Assembly: GCA_963975425.1 (NCBI GenBank)
Contig: CAXBGS010000003.1
Span: 835,277-899,276 of the forward strand
Source of the DNA: CAXBGS01 sp963975425
Lineage (GTDB): Bacteria; Planctomycetota; Planctomycetia; Pirellulales; Pirellulaceae
DNA length: 64,000 nt
Reading direction: 5' to 3'
In this document: piece after piece, positions 33,623-42,213 of the stretch
How the letters are laid out: every line of letters begins with the position of its first letter
How positions within the stretch are numbered: the first letter of the stretch is position 1
Made by a program: the position numbers and the translations under genes
Notes under the pieces: generated by a model
Database searches by the model: none
Seen by the model: only the letters and a program-made list of their open reading frames with translations
Told to the model about the DNA's origin: nothing

Positions 33623-35161
33623 ATGCCACTTCGACACAGCCTGTTACTCGCGTTCACCTTGTCCTGCTTTTGCTCTGCCGGTGCGGCCGAAACACCGAAC
33701 ATCGTCGTCATCATGGCGGATGACCTGGGATACGGTGATGTCTCGTGCAACGGAGCGACGGAACTGACAACCCCGCATATCGACAAACTGGCATCGGAAG
33801 GCCTGCGATTCACCAGCGGATATTGCTCGGCATCCACATGCACTCCGACGCGGTACTCGCTGCTGACGGGAACCTATGCGTTTCGTGGCGAACGTACCGG
33901 CATCGCGCCACCGAACTCGCCGGCCATCATCAAGCCTGGCACCGAAACGATTGCATCGATCCTGCGTCGCGCAGGTTACGTGACCGGCGTCGTCGGTAAG
34001 TGGCATCTCGGACTTGGCGGGCCCGATGGTCCCGATTGGAATGGCGATCTGAATCCAGGCCCATTGGAAATCGGCTTTGACTCATGTTTCTTGTTACCGA
34101 CCACCAATGACCGGGTACCCCAGGTCTACGTTCAAGACCACCGCGTGTTGAATTTAGACCCGGCGGATCCACTTTGGGTCGGCAAGCAAAAGCCAAGCCC
34201 TGATCATCCCACCGGCATCACACATCGCGACTCATTAAAGATGGATTGGTCGCACGGGCACAACTCGACAATTCACAACGGCATCAGCCGCATTGGTTTT
34301 TACACCGGCGGACACACGGCGCGATTCCGCGACGAAGATTTGGCGGACAAGTGGATCGAAAAATCCAACGAGTTCCTGCAGCAGAACAAAGACAAGCCGT
34401 TCTTTCTGTTCTTCTCGTCGCACGACATCCACGTGCCTCGAATGCCACACGAACGATTCCAAGGGAAAACGAAACTCGGATTCCGCGGCGATGCCATCAT
34501 TGAATTCGATTGGTGCGTTGGCGAACTGATGAAATCGCTGGACGAATTGGGGCTAGCCGAAAACACGCTTGTCGTGTTGTGCAGCGACAACGGCCCGGTG
34601 ATGGACGACGGTTACGAAGACGGCGCGCTTGAAAAAGTCGGCAAGCATCGTGCCGGCGGCCAGTTCACCGGCGGAAAGTACAGCGTGTACGAAGGTGGTA
34701 CACGTACGCCGTTCATCACGCGATGGAAAGGCAAGATCAAGCCAGGTGTAAGCGACGAAATCGTGTGCACCATCGACTTGGCCGCCAGCGTCGCGGCCCT
34801 GACCGAACAGTCATTGCCAACGGGCGCTTGTTTGGACAGCATGAATGTTCTCGGAGCGCTGCTGGGTGAATCGGACGCCAAAGGCAGAGATCATCTGGTC
34901 CAGCAAGACAACGGCAGTAACGGCACGCTGGCAATGCGATCGGGCAACTGGAAACTGCACCACTACAGCCGAAAAAAGACGGCGCGCAACATGGTCGTCG
35001 AAACTCACCTGGATAACACGCCGGTCCCGGAATATCAGCTGTTCGATTTGGAATCCGATCCGAGCGAAAAGAACAACATCATCAACGACCACCCCGAGAT
35101 CGCCGCGCGGATGAAGGAACAATTGTCCAAGATCGTAAGCGATGGTCGCTCGCGGAATTAA
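33623..35161 (+). CDS. Secreted sulfatase (arylsulfatase family)
   Basis: This 512-residue sulfatase probably removes sulfate from a polysaccharide or aryl ester outside the cytoplasm. It has a signal peptide (MPLRHSLLLAFTLSCFCSAGA, cleavage near AETPN), then metal ligands in VVIMADDLGYGD. The formylglycine site CTPTR is at 73-77 with SLLTG following, so a formylglycine-generating enzyme is required. Later landmarks are GKWHLG, FFSSHDIHVP and VLCSDNGPV. The gene stands alone, 230 bp after mgtE. The ATG at 33623 places the signal peptide correctly; the longer frame adds an implausible basic stretch. Substrate specificity cannot be told from sequence. Confidence 0.93.
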   Translation: MPLRHSLLLAFTLSCFCSAGAAETPNIVVIMADDLGYGDVSCNGATELTTPHIDKLASEGLRFTSGYCSASTCTPTRYSLLTGTYAFRGERTGIAPPNSPAIIKPGTETIASILRRAGYVTGVVGKWHLGLGGPDGPDWNGDLNPGPLEIGFDSCFLLPTTNDRVPQVYVQDHRVLNLDPADPLWVGKQKPSPDHPTGITHRDSLKMDWSHGHNSTIHNGISRIGFYTGGHTARFRDEDLADKWIEKSNEFLQQNKDKPFFLFFSSHDIHVPRMPHERFQGKTKLGFRGDAIIEFDWCVGELMKSLDELGLAENTLVVLCSDNGPVMDDGYEDGALEKVGKHRAGGQFTGGKYSVYEGGTRTPFITRWKGKIKPGVSDEIVCTIDLAASVAALTEQSLPTGACLDSMNVLGALLGESDAKGRDHLVQQDNGSNGTLAMRSGNWKLHHYSRKKTARNMVVETHLDNTPVPEYQLFDLESDPSEKNNIINDHPEIAARMKEQLSKIVSDGRSRN

Positions 35162-35239
35162 TCGCGACCAACGTCGGCGGCAGCGAGACGCCAAGGCTGG
35201 CAACCTTCGACAGAATCCCTGGCCCGTGAATGCCCCGCC

Positions 35240-35282
35240 GATGATTCACTGATGATTCGCCGATGATTCGCCGATGGCTCGG
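35240..35282. repeat. 11-bp tandem repeat, about 4 copies
   Basis: Units gatgattcact, gatgattcgcc, gatgattcgcc and a degenerate fourth lie between the convergent ends of the sulfatase and the sugar-isomerase genes. Confidence 0.8.
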
Positions 35283-35443
35283 ATACGACCGAAGCGTTCC
35301 AACGGCGTGACGCGAATCAGGCCGACGGTGAGTTCGTTGCGCGCAGCAAGTGAACCCTCACGCGGCGAAGCATTTCGCAACTGACATTTGCCCCCCCGGT
35401 CAACCAATGACCGAAAAAGGTGTCCCGAGCGATGTGTCGTTCT

Positions 35444-36421
35444 CTAGGCAAAAACTTGGCGGAGCATCGCCAGGCTTTTCGGAATCGCGGTTTCGTGATT
35501 TTCCTTTCCTTCAAACTCAAGCGATACGTACCCACGGTAGTCGACATCCTTCAAGATGCGGGCCACTCTCTCGTAATCGATATCCAGCGTGTACCAAGTT
35601 CCGCCGCCGAAATACGTCTTTGCTTGAACGAACACGGCCTCCGGTGCCAACTCTTTGTACTGTTCATACTGATCTTCCAGGAAATTGCCGGTGTCCAGGG
35701 TCGCGCGCAGCCAAGGCGAATCGATCGCTCGTGTGCACCGCAGAACTCCCGCCGCGGTCCGGCCCAATCCCCAATGATTCTCCAGTCCCAGTACAACGCC
35801 GCACTTTTCCGCCGCAGGTAGACATTTCTCAAGCGAATCGATCACCCATGCGAATCCGTCGTCATCGGTATAACCTTCTAGCCTTGGTTCGATTCCCTTG
35901 TTGGCCATCAAGTCATCAAAACTTTTCGTCGTGCCCCATCGGCCGGTGTTTACGCGAATGGTGGGAATCCCGAGCGCGTACGCAAGTTCGATGCAGCGGA
36001 TCGTGTGATCGATATTCTTTTGGCGCTGCTCAGCATCGGGAGAGACAAACGATTGATGCGTCGAAAACCCGCAAAGGTCCAGACCGTGTTTGAACGCCCT
36101 TTGCTTGATCCGTTGCAGTGTTGCGTTTGATTCGTTTTGCATCTGAACATGCAAAATTTCGACGCCGTCAAATCCCGCTTCGGCCGCCAAATCGATGCAT
36201 TGCTCGATCGTCAGCTTGCTATCGTCACGGTATCGCCAATACGAATACGTTGACACGGCGATACGGTTGGGGCGGCGTTTCGACGTCGATGACTCGCCCG
36301 CCGCAAACGAATGAATCTGCGAGGAAGTTGCGACGCCCGCCGCAAGTGATGCTGCCAACCATTGGCGTCTCGAAAAGCCGGAGCGAATATTCTTTGACAC
36401 AATCAAGTCCTTCGTTTTCAC
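35444..36421 (-). CDS. Exported sugar phosphate isomerase/epimerase-like TIM-barrel protein
   Basis: This 325-residue protein belongs to the xylose-isomerase-like/AP-endonuclease-2 TIM-barrel superfamily. A twin-arginine-like signal (SRRQWLAASLAAG, about 18-30) suggests export in folded form. Barrel strand ends with likely metal ligands are GFDGVEILHV, GVVLGLENHWG, LRATLDTGNF and GYVSLEFEGKE. Such proteins are common in planctomycete carbohydrate clusters, but their reactions are mostly unproven. The gene is just downstream of the ThuA/PVC heme gene on the same strand with a 33-bp gap (this gene starts at 36421, the other ends at 36455), so the two are probably one operon; ThuA domains are also linked to sugar use. 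Confidence 0.85.
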   Translation of the reverse strand: MKTKDLIVSKNIRSGFSRRQWLAASLAAGVATSSQIHSFAAGESSTSKRRPNRIAVSTYSYWRYRDDSKLTIEQCIDLAAEAGFDGVEILHVQMQNESNATLQRIKQRAFKHGLDLCGFSTHQSFVSPDAEQRQKNIDHTIRCIELAYALGIPTIRVNTGRWGTTKSFDDLMANKGIEPRLEGYTDDDGFAWVIDSLEKCLPAAEKCGVVLGLENHWGLGRTAAGVLRCTRAIDSPWLRATLDTGNFLEDQYEQYKELAPEAVFVQAKTYFGGGTWYTLDIDYERVARILKDVDYRGYVSLEFEGKENHETAIPKSLAMLRQVFA

Positions 36422-36454
36422 GATTCGAATCGTATTTCCGTCCTAGCGCCGTCC

Positions 36455-39400
36455 TCAGCTTTTTTTCTTCTGTGCGATCATGTATTCCACGATGTCGATC
36501 AAACCCTGCTGGTCGAACGCGTGATGCAAGTTCTCAGGCATGATCGACTTTTCGCTTTTCTTGATCTGTTCAATGTCGTCTTGCGGAATCCGGCGATCGA
36601 TTGCTTCGGCGGTTCGGATCACGACTTCCTGATCCGACTCGCTGACTTTGACGCCCGTGATGACTTGGCCACCGCCCGTCAGGACGCTGTACTGTTCATA
36701 ATTATGGCTCACACCAGCGCTCGGATCGAGGATCGAAACCAGCATTGCTTCGCGAGAAAGCTTGCTGCCGATCTCGGATAAATTCGGTCCGACCTCTTTG
36801 CCGTGGTCACCGATCACGTGGCAATTGGCGCACGTTGCGGCACCGCGAAAAAGTTTCATTCCGCTTTCGGCATCACCTTTCATGTTTGCCAGTTTGTCGA
36901 GTGGCGCGAGTGGTTTTTGATTCTTTGTTTGTGGCTGCGGCAACAGTTTGGTGGCGCGTTCACGGATCGAATCATCATTCGATCGCGCCAGAAGCGCGCC
37001 CGCTAGCATCCGCGTGTCGCCGAGCAGTTGTTTTGACGCGGCCAATTCGATCAATCGGTGTTGGCCAGGTTTTTGACGGGCAAGCCCCGAGACGGCCTCA
37101 CGGCGAACCTGGAACGGACGATCTGGATCCGATGCCAGGCTCGTCAGGATTCCCCACGCGCGGCCGTCCCCCATCAGTGCAATCAGCCGCGTTGCATTCG
37201 CGGCGAGACTGACGTTGGATTGACGCACCAATCGATTCAGTTGCCTTGGACCGTCCGGCGGCAGGGCGGACAGCATTGCAGCGGCTTCGACCTTCATCGA
37301 ATCGTCGGCGTCACTGACGATGATATCGGCTAGTTTTTCGGCAAGGCCGTCCGACTGAAATGTCTTCAGCAGTTGCAAGTATTCCGTCGTGCCGCGACTT
37401 CGTTGGATGTGTCGATCGATGGCGGCTTTCACGTGGGGGTCGGCAAGATGATCGCCGCCGTCGATTCGCTCGGCTGCGCGAACGATGATCGCATCGGCTT
37501 CGGCTTGGTCGTCACGCAAGGGCGATTTCGCGTTGATCAAACTTGCCAACGTCTGGTTGCGCACCTCGGGTGTGTGGTATTCCAGACTGCGAAAATACTT
37601 ATCCGTCTGGGCAAGTGGCAAACGGGGATCGGCCAAGATCAAGCCAAGCTGTTCGGCGGATTGCGGGGCGCGCAGTCGCCAAACAATATCGCGATCCGAT
37701 TCTGTCCATGCGTTTTTCCCCGCGGCCCAAGATCGATAGCACTCTGCGGCCCGCAGGTCGCTGCCGATACCAAGGGCTTCGAGGTACCAGCGATCGTTTC
37801 CCTCATAATGCCTTGCAAGTTTTGCCCAAACGCTGGGCATGGCCGGTGACTTGTCAAACCTCAATGCGATGGCCAACTCGCGACGCACCGCCGGGGACGA
37901 ATCGTCGGCAAGATGCGGAAGTGTTTCCGCAAGGCTTCGTCCGTTTTGCTTGGCAATTCGGATACCGACGATGCGAATATCAGGATCTTGGTCGCCCGAC
38001 GCCACGGTAGCCATTTGTTCCGCGCCGACGATCTCGCTTAGCAGCCAGGCCGCTCGGGCACGCAGACGAGGATTCGAATCCGCATAAATTCGATTGAGTT
38101 CTTCGACGACGGAACTCGCATCCATCGACTTCAGTGCCATCCACGCTTTGAAACGGACCGAAGCGTTTGGACTCTTCAGCGCGTCGGCGGCGCCCGTCGG
38201 GGTTGAGAAGTCAAAGGTCGGCACCTTGTACGGCACGCCCGGTGGCGCGATTCGAAACAATCGACCTCGTTCCAGATCGCCTTGTCGGTGACCGCCGACG
38301 CCGGGGTCATACCAGTCGGTCACGAAAAGTGATCCATCGGGCGCGACGCACACATCCGCCGGCCGAAACCACTTGTCCGTTTCCCCCGTCATCAACGGTT
38401 CGATCGTTGCCGTATAACCGGCGCCGTCTTGCTTGACCGGATAGGCCCGTACAACGTTGGGCCCTGGATCACAGTGAATGACTTGATCCCAGAATCGTTC
38501 TGGCAACAAACGACCTTCGTACATGCAGATGCCCGACGGCGAACCGGCACCGGTCTGCAACAGGTTCGGCACCACGCCTGGATCGTTCAGGTGCCAATGA
38601 CGACGTGGAATTTCTTTTTCCATTCCGATGCGGTGGTCACGCCAACCGGCTCCGGTCAGTTCGTCGCGGTATCCGTAATTCCCTTGCTCCATCACAAAGT
38701 TGATACGAGTACCTTGGTTGCCGTCGTCGTCATTGTCGCTTTGCCAGAGCGAACCGAATGAATCGATCGTCGTTTCCCAGTTATTACGAAAATTGTGGGC
38801 TAATACTTCGAAATTCGATCCGTCCAAATCACAGCGAAACGGCATGCCGCCGTAAAAAGGGCTGCCGTTGTCGACCACCGGGCGACCATGAACATCGATA
38901 ACCGTGTTGCCATTGGCGTCTTTGACTTGGCCGCCGGTGTTGCCAAAATTCCAGTACAGTTTTCCGTCGGGTCCGAACAGAAACGAGTGCGCCGAGTGGT
39001 CGTGTTGTGGTTGCCCGGTCTCGGTGAACATCAGCTCTTTGCGATCGGGTCGGTCATCCCCGTCGTCGTCGATGAATTTCCAGACGTTCGGTGAAGCCGT
39101 CACGATGACTTGATTGCCAAGCACGCAGATTCCCATCGCCGTGTCGACTTCGTGACCTTGATAGAAGGTTTTAACGTCATCGGCGACGCCATCGCCGGTG
39201 GTGTCTTCTAAGATCAAAATGCGATCGCCTTCGGGTCGTGCACCGTCATTTCGCCGGTAATTCATGACTTCGCAAACCCAAATACGGCCGCGGTCGTCGA
39301 TGTCCAGATTGGTCAAGCTTTTCAGGTCGGGCTCGCTGGCGACCAGCGTCACCTCCAGATCGTCCGGAATGGCAAGTCCGGAAATCGCGTTGGTCGCTGC

Positions 39401-40363
39401 TCGCTCGGCATCTTCCGAACCAGACGACATGTTGCTCGATTGCAGTTTGAACTCTTCGATGACCTTCGCTTCGTCGTATCTCTTGTCCGGCTCGTAATCT
39501 TGATTCTTCTTTAACTTGGGCAAGTCGATGGTCTCGGTGGAAAGCGACGATCCCGTGGCTTCGATTTCTTCACCGGCCGACCAACGAATCGCGTTGGTCA
39601 CCAGTCGCCGCATGTCTTCGTTGGCCCAGTTCCAGTGAAAGTGTCCGCCGGTGAAACCGAAAGACCGTCCGCCGTCAGGACGTTCGTATGCCCACGCGAC
39701 GGTTTGCATCTCACCAGCAGCAACGCTCTTGCGCACATGCGGGTTACCGCTGTGATGTCCGTCGGGCCGGCGCATGGTGTCTTCGGGGGCGACGGCGGAA
39801 AGGATCGGGGTGATGCGATCGGAGTCAAGAAAACGCAAATGAAAATACCATTCGTCGTTCGTCGCGAACGGCTTCACACCGCGAGTGATCGGGTGGTCGG
39901 GCAAGGACTTGAAATCACCGACCCAATGCGGATTGACGCTGTAGTCGACCTCGAAGTGGCCGCCCAGAAACTCGAGCCAATCTTTTCCTGAATCATCCGG
40001 CAACATTTCAACGGCGTAATGGATACACACCAGACCGCATCCATCGGCGAGTTTTTTGCGGAGCTGATCACGATGGTCCAGTGCGATGTGTTTCTTGCCA
40101 CCGTCGCTATAAATCACAATCGAGTCCGCGTTGTCGATCAACGAATCATCTTCAGGCCATCCGCGCACCAGCGTGATGTGGACCCCATCGGTGCTGGCGT
40201 TGATCGACTCTTCGAGAATCTTTAACCCGGCGAAGTGTTCGTGAGAGCCGTAGCCGTGCGAGGGCGGTCCGGCCATCATCAAGATTTGCTTTTTCTGTTG
40301 GGCCTGAGCCTGGACAACGGCCGTTTGAAGCAGCAGGAACAAAACAAAAAAACGTATCAGCAT
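36455..40363 (-). CDS. ThuA-domain/PVC-type heme-binding (CxxCH) dehydrogenase-like protein
   Basis: This 1302-residue secreted protein has a signal peptide (MLIRFFVLFLLLQTAVVQAQ). The parts in order are a ThuA-like domain (about 25-265, PPSHGYGSHEHFAG to FTGGHFHWNW), a PVC membrane-bound-dehydrogenase beta-propeller region (about 330-690, LVASEPDLKSLTNLDIDDRG and later DWYDPGVGGH), HEAT-like helices (about 700-1150) and a C-terminal c-type heme domain with CANCH at 1178-1182 and GPNLSEIG. It probably oxidises a sugar-derived substrate and passes electrons through its heme, but no member is well characterised. I chose the ATG at 40363, where the signal peptide starts; the frame opens 36 codons earlier. 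It is the first gene of a likely operon with the sugar isomerase. Confidence 0.9.
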   Translation of the reverse strand: MLIRFFVLFLLLQTAVVQAQAQQKKQILMMAGPPSHGYGSHEHFAGLKILEESINASTDGVHITLVRGWPEDDSLIDNADSIVIYSDGGKKHIALDHRDQLRKKLADGCGLVCIHYAVEMLPDDSGKDWLEFLGGHFEVDYSVNPHWVGDFKSLPDHPITRGVKPFATNDEWYFHLRFLDSDRITPILSAVAPEDTMRRPDGHHSGNPHVRKSVAAGEMQTVAWAYERPDGGRSFGFTGGHFHWNWANEDMRRLVTNAIRWSAGEEIEATGSSLSTETIDLPKLKKNQDYEPDKRYDEAKVIEEFKLQSSNMSSGSEDAERAATNAISGLAIPDDLEVTLVASEPDLKSLTNLDIDDRGRIWVCEVMNYRRNDGARPEGDRILILEDTTGDGVADDVKTFYQGHEVDTAMGICVLGNQVIVTASPNVWKFIDDDGDDRPDRKELMFTETGQPQHDHSAHSFLFGPDGKLYWNFGNTGGQVKDANGNTVIDVHGRPVVDNGSPFYGGMPFRCDLDGSNFEVLAHNFRNNWETTIDSFGSLWQSDNDDDGNQGTRINFVMEQGNYGYRDELTGAGWRDHRIGMEKEIPRRHWHLNDPGVVPNLLQTGAGSPSGICMYEGRLLPERFWDQVIHCDPGPNVVRAYPVKQDGAGYTATIEPLMTGETDKWFRPADVCVAPDGSLFVTDWYDPGVGGHRQGDLERGRLFRIAPPGVPYKVPTFDFSTPTGAADALKSPNASVRFKAWMALKSMDASSVVEELNRIYADSNPRLRARAAWLLSEIVGAEQMATVASGDQDPDIRIVGIRIAKQNGRSLAETLPHLADDSSPAVRRELAIALRFDKSPAMPSVWAKLARHYEGNDRWYLEALGIGSDLRAAECYRSWAAGKNAWTESDRDIVWRLRAPQSAEQLGLILADPRLPLAQTDKYFRSLEYHTPEVRNQTLASLINAKSPLRDDQAEADAIIVRAAERIDGGDHLADPHVKAAIDRHIQRSRGTTEYLQLLKTFQSDGLAEKLADIIVSDADDSMKVEAAAMLSALPPDGPRQLNRLVRQSNVSLAANATRLIALMGDGRAWGILTSLASDPDRPFQVRREAVSGLARQKPGQHRLIELAASKQLLGDTRMLAGALLARSNDDSIRERATKLLPQPQTKNQKPLAPLDKLANMKGDAESGMKLFRGAATCANCHVIGDHGKEVGPNLSEIGSKLSREAMLVSILDPSAGVSHNYEQYSVLTGGGQVITGVKVSESDQEVVIRTAEAIDRRIPQDDIEQIKKSEKSIMPENLHHAFDQQGLIDIVEYMIAQKKKS

Positions 40364-40738
40364 GTCAACAGATCCAAAGGGGAAAGATCGCGCCCAAGAG
40401 CAGGGCTTGGCGAGTGGTCGAGACGACGTCGTTCGGCGGAAGATTAGTTTACCGCAGAGCACCATCATCAAGCCGATTGCAAGTGTAGCACGAACGCATC
40501 CGGCGAATCATATTTGGCGGTTCACGGCCGAACATCTCGCGGGGTGAGGGCCACGCACACCTACCCGACTACAATGATCGGACGGTTGCCGCAATGTTCG
40601 ACTCAGGTCGATGAAAACTGCGGAGAATTCCGCAGGGAATCCTATTGTCAGCAACTTGCCATTGTCAGCGACCTGCCGCCGCCCGCACCAACCCGCCCGC
40701 ACCAACCCGACCGCTCAAACCCGACCCCGAGAGTCCCC
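40364..40738. other. Divergent intergenic region with two tandem duplications
   Basis: This stretch lies between the divergent ThuA/PVC gene and the ferredoxin-like gene and should contain both promoters. It holds a 17-bp duplication (attgtcagcaacttgcc, 40644-40660 and 40661-40677) and directly after it a perfect 14-bp duplication (cccgcaccaacccg, 40682-40695 and 40696-40709). The ferredoxin frame is open through this region, but the encoded sequence is unlike any domain. Confidence 0.7.
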
Positions 40739-41101
40739 GTGTCCAATCATGGCCTAAAAGCTGCCCGCCAAAAGAGTAAAAAACTGGGGCTGGGCGAGTC
40801 GAGTCACACGATTTTTTTGTGCACCGATAAATCAGCGAGCTGTGCCAACAGCAAAGAGATGGCGGAATCTTGGAAATTTCTCAAGCGGCGACTCAAGCAA
40901 CTCGGGTTATCGGGTCGCGGCGGTGTCTTGAGATTGCGAATGTCATGCTGCGGCGTGTGCCGCGGAGGCCCCATCGCCGTCGTCATGCCCGACGGCGTGT
41001 GGTACGGAAAATGTACCCCGGACGTACTCGAGCGCATCATCCAAGAACACGTGATCAATGGTGATCGCGTGGACGAATTCGCGATTGGCGGCCCGAGTTA
41101 A
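40739..41101 (+). CDS. Thioredoxin-like [2Fe-2S] ferredoxin domain protein
   Basis: This 120-residue protein has the thioredoxin-like ferredoxin fold: HTIFLCTDKSASCANSKEM (Cys 28, Cys 35), a helix, a strand LRLRMSCCGVCRGGP (Cys 70, 71, 74), then PIAVVMPDGVWYGKC (Cys 92) and a final helix. Cys 28 or 35 together with the SCCGVC cysteines are the likely cluster ligands; the exact set is inferred. Related proteins shuttle electrons or sit beside metal-cofactor enzymes. I chose the GTG at 40739 with GAGAG about 6 nt upstream; the frame extends to 40514 but that part is repeat-rich and not conserved-looking. Its electron partner is not evident from the neighbours. Confidence 0.8.
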   Translation: MSNHGLKAARQKSKKLGLGESSHTIFLCTDKSASCANSKEMAESWKFLKRRLKQLGLSGRGGVLRLRMSCCGVCRGGPIAVVMPDGVWYGKCTPDVLERIIQEHVINGDRVDEFAIGGPS

Positions 41102-41186
41102 CCAGTCCGGGTCGACAAGACGCCCGGCTGCATCCGCCCAGCATCGCGCCGGCGCGGTGTGTGGCGTGTCGTTTATCGGTGGATGT

Positions 41187-42020
41187 CTATTCTTCGCTTT
41201 CGGGACGTCTTGGTCGCGTGCCGCCGGCAGGTTCGTCGGATTCGGGGCGTCCCCCGCGACCTCGTTGGCCCATTTGCATCATCCGATCACGTGCGACACG
41301 CATCTCGTCTTTGCTGACTTTGCCGTCGCCATCTTGGTCGACACGGTCAAAGTTTGCCGCAAGTCGCTCGGGCATCTCGTCTTGACTAAGCACATCATCG
41401 CCATCGCGGTCTAGCTGTGTGAATATCTGATCGATCGAAAAACCTTGGCCTTGTCCCAACCCAGGACGACCGCCATCGGGACGACCGCCGCCAGGACGCC
41501 CCATTCGTTCCGCCCCGTCTTTCTGAGCCATGCCTCCGCCAGAGCCAAAGGGCAACAGTTCCGGAGCGGTCAATTCGCCGTCGCCATTCTTATCAAGCGT
41601 TCGCAGCGACGCGATCGCCATGTCCAGCTCTGCCGCATCGATCCGCCCATCGCTGTTACGATCGAGCGCCCGAAACATGGGGATCGTTGCCAGCCCGCCG
41701 CCTTGCCGCATCCCGTCTCCCGGACGATCGAATCGACCACCCGCCTGGCCATCCGGGCGTCCCTGCTGCATTCGCTCTCGCAAACCGCGAAACCGTTGAC
41801 CGTCACGCTGATCGCGGTCGCGCGGGCCGCCTTCGCGAGGCCCACCGTCACGCAGCGCGTTGGGTCGACGGTATTCGCCATCACGAACCGCCTCGGGTTT
41901 TGTGTCATCACCATCGTCGGCAAACGCGGGTGTAACGACAGCACATAGCAAAATCGCACCGCACCACTTTGCGAACCCGATCAGTGATCGGTTGAGGATC
42001 GATCTCTCTTGAATCGTCAT
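41187..42020 (-). CDS. Secreted EF-hand calcium-binding protein
   Basis: This 277-residue protein has a signal peptide (GAILLCAVVTPAFADDGDD), a Gly/Arg/Asp-rich low-complexity segment (about 45-110) and two pairs of EF-hand loops: DRNSDGRIDAAE, DKNGDGELTAPE, DRDGDDVLSQDE and DQDGDGKVSKDE. Three loops keep the Gly at position 6 and all have Glu at position 12; the third loop ends DDVL in place of DGxI. A second Gly/Arg-rich segment follows the last loop. Proteins of this type are common in planctomycete envelopes and may bind Ca2+ in seawater or matrix; no enzyme activity is predicted. It stands alone and converges on the ferredoxin-like gene. Confidence 0.88.
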   Translation of the reverse strand: MTIQERSILNRSLIGFAKWCGAILLCAVVTPAFADDGDDTKPEAVRDGEYRRPNALRDGGPREGGPRDRDQRDGQRFRGLRERMQQGRPDGQAGGRFDRPGDGMRQGGGLATIPMFRALDRNSDGRIDAAELDMAIASLRTLDKNGDGELTAPELLPFGSGGGMAQKDGAERMGRPGGGRPDGGRPGLGQGQGFSIDQIFTQLDRDGDDVLSQDEMPERLAANFDRVDQDGDGKVSKDEMRVARDRMMQMGQRGRGGRPESDEPAGGTRPRRPESEE

Positions 42021-42213
42021 GACTTTAATTCCCTGTATCGTCTGAGTTCTTGCTTGGAGGGGTTGAAGGTGTGTTTTTCAGCAGGTCTCCGAGCAACACC
42101 TGATCAGCGTCGCCCTGTCGATTCAGGCGACACACGATATCATCACGTGGGTCGCCGTCACCATTATTCCATCGGTCGGCGGCATCGTAGACTCAGGCCC
42201 CGGAAACATTCCA

